A stretch of DNA of 64,000 bases from an uncultured Rhodopila sp. GTDB taxonomy: Bacteria; Pseudomonadota; Alphaproteobacteria; Acetobacterales; Acetobacteraceae. The notes below the pieces were generated by a model, which ran no database searches, was not told the DNA's origin, and worked only from the letters and a program-made list of their open reading frames with translations. Location of the stretch: assembly GCF_903944925.1 (NCBI RefSeq), contig NZ_CAJATU010000070.1, forward strand, positions 1 to 64,000, read 5' to 3'. A program made the translations under genes and the position numbers. This document shows positions 63,226 through 64,000 of this stretch, piece by piece; position 1 is the first letter of the stretch, and each line of letters begins with the position of its first letter.

Positions 63226-64000
63226 TCACCCCGCCACCTGATCGCCGATCAACCCCACGGCCAGGGCGTAATAGTCGGACGGATTATAGCGGCGGATGGC
63301 GGCAAAGTTGTTGAACACGGCGAAGGTTTCGCCGCCCGCGCCGTCCGGGGCCACCAGCCCGGCTTGCGCGTCGCCTGCGGCGAACCAGCGCCCTTCCAGC
63401 GGGCGCACCCCGGCCCGCACCCACTCCGACAGCGGCCGCTTCACGTCCCGGCCGGCGACCTCCATCCCGGCCGGGACGACGATCTGTTGGCCCCAGGTCT
63501 GGCCGCTGCGCCAGCCGGATTCGGCAAGATAGTTCGCAATCGAACCGAGCACGTCCGGCTTGCTGGTCCAGATATCGCGGCGCCCGCGGCCATCGAAATC
63601 GACCGCGTAGCGCAGATAGCTGGTGGGCATGAACTGCGGCTGACCCATCGCGCCGGCATAGGATCCCAGCATCGCCGCGGGGGCGACATCGCCGTGATCG
63701 AGGATCTTCAGCGCGGCCATCAGTTCGCCGCGGAAGAAGCTGGCGCGCCGTCCCTCCCAGGCAAGTGTTGCCAGGGCTTCGACCACGCGAAAATCCCCCA
63801 TGCCGGTGCCGAAGCTGGATTCCAGGCCCCAGATGCCGGCAATAACCCCTGTACTGACGCCGTATCGCTGCTCGACGCGCTGGAACAGCGCGCGGTTCGC
63901 CGCCACCGCCTCGCGGCCATTGACGATCCGCTTGTCGGTGATCACCAGGGTGCGATAGCGCGTCCAGGTCATGGTGAACTCGGGCTGGTGGCGGTCGCGC
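63226..64000 (-). CDS. Lytic murein transglycosylase, MltB type (5' end beyond window)
   Basis: At least 257 residues; the frame continues through position 64000 (RDRHQPEFTMTWTRYR at the visible start), so the N-terminus and signal are missing. GIWGLESSFGTGMGDFRVVE has the catalytic Glu, MGQPQFMPTSYLRYAVDFDG the second conserved block and VFNNFAAIRRYNPSDYYAL the third. It cleaves peptidoglycan glycan strands. It lies 63 bases or more from rlpA on the same strand. Confidence 0.92.
   Translation of the reverse strand, partial: RDRHQPEFTMTWTRYRTLVITDKRIVNGREAVAANRALFQRVEQRYGVSTGVIAGIWGLESSFGTGMGDFRVVEALATLAWEGRRASFFRGELMAALKILDHGDVAPAAMLGSYAGAMGQPQFMPTSYLRYAVDFDGRGRRDIWTSKPDVLGSIANYLAESGWRSGQTWGQQIVVPAGMEVAGRDVKRPLSEWVRAGVRPLEGRWFAAGDAQAGLVAPDGAGGETFAVFNNFAAIRRYNPSDYYALAVGLIGDQVAG

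Overview
The window is high-GC bacterial DNA with alphaproteobacterial gene content (TRAP and MFS transporters, MaoC, NnrS, RibF, a two-domain c-di-GMP enzyme). Rhodospirillales, perhaps Acetobacteraceae, is my inference; no rRNA or taxonomic marker is present to prove it.

Layout. 1-5.2 kb is an accessory region: IS21-like terminal repeats, an IS1595-type transposase, small unknown genes and a TIR-NB-ARC-TPR immune-type protein whose 3' end is scrambled. 5.3-13.2 kb holds ketopantoate reductase, a methyltransferase, a TRAP transporter (DctP plus fused DctQM), an SDR, a tandem GNAT and small unknowns. 13.2-25.7 kb, all on the minus strand, is an operon for anaerobic phenylacetate breakdown: thioesterase, PadE, F, G and H, a PadI-PadJ fusion, PadB, C and D, then a periplasmic binding protein. 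Together these would convert phenylacetate via phenylacetyl-CoA and phenylglyoxylate to benzoyl-CoA. A perfect FNR-type box lies upstream, as expected for an oxygen-sensitive pathway. Palindromic repeats occupy each untranslated gap in the operon and also the PadI/PadJ junction.

25.9-32.7 kb includes an ABC-F ATPase, a long inverted repeat and the remains of a diversity-generating retroelement (DGR). The DGR part comprises a variable protein (pentapeptide plus FGE/C-type-lectin fold) with an adenine-mutagenesis-like variable region, a GAA-loop hairpin just past its stop codon, and a 3'-truncated avd gene. No reverse transcriptase or template repeat is visible. The avd remnant abuts an orphan CcdA-like antitoxin. 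A HTH-like gene is translationally coupled upstream of the variable protein, and a RHH/PemK toxin-antitoxin pair follows.

32.9-37.3 kb is housekeeping (MFS, transaldolase, tRNA-Gly, GST, histidine phosphatase). 37.3-40.3 kb is a small defence-like patch: an AAA ATPase with a DUF4276/TOPRIM-like partner, a frameshifted HTH-nucleotidyltransferase and a truncated Phd antitoxin. 40.4-50.7 kb is a sugar-diacid (glucarate/galactarate) cluster: HpcH/HpaI aldolase, LysR regulator, three MFS permeases, GarD-like dehydratase, GudD, and a second gudD broken by a 4-bp deletion. Two intergenic regions share a putative operator. 51-64 kb is core metabolism and cell envelope: ThiM, an ATP-grasp-like protein, NnrS, HIT, RibF, MaoC, an M20 peptidase, GGDEF-EAL, Tmk, DacA, RlpA and an MltB-type transglycosylase running off the right edge.

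All assignments come from reading the sequence and from family knowledge; no database search was run.
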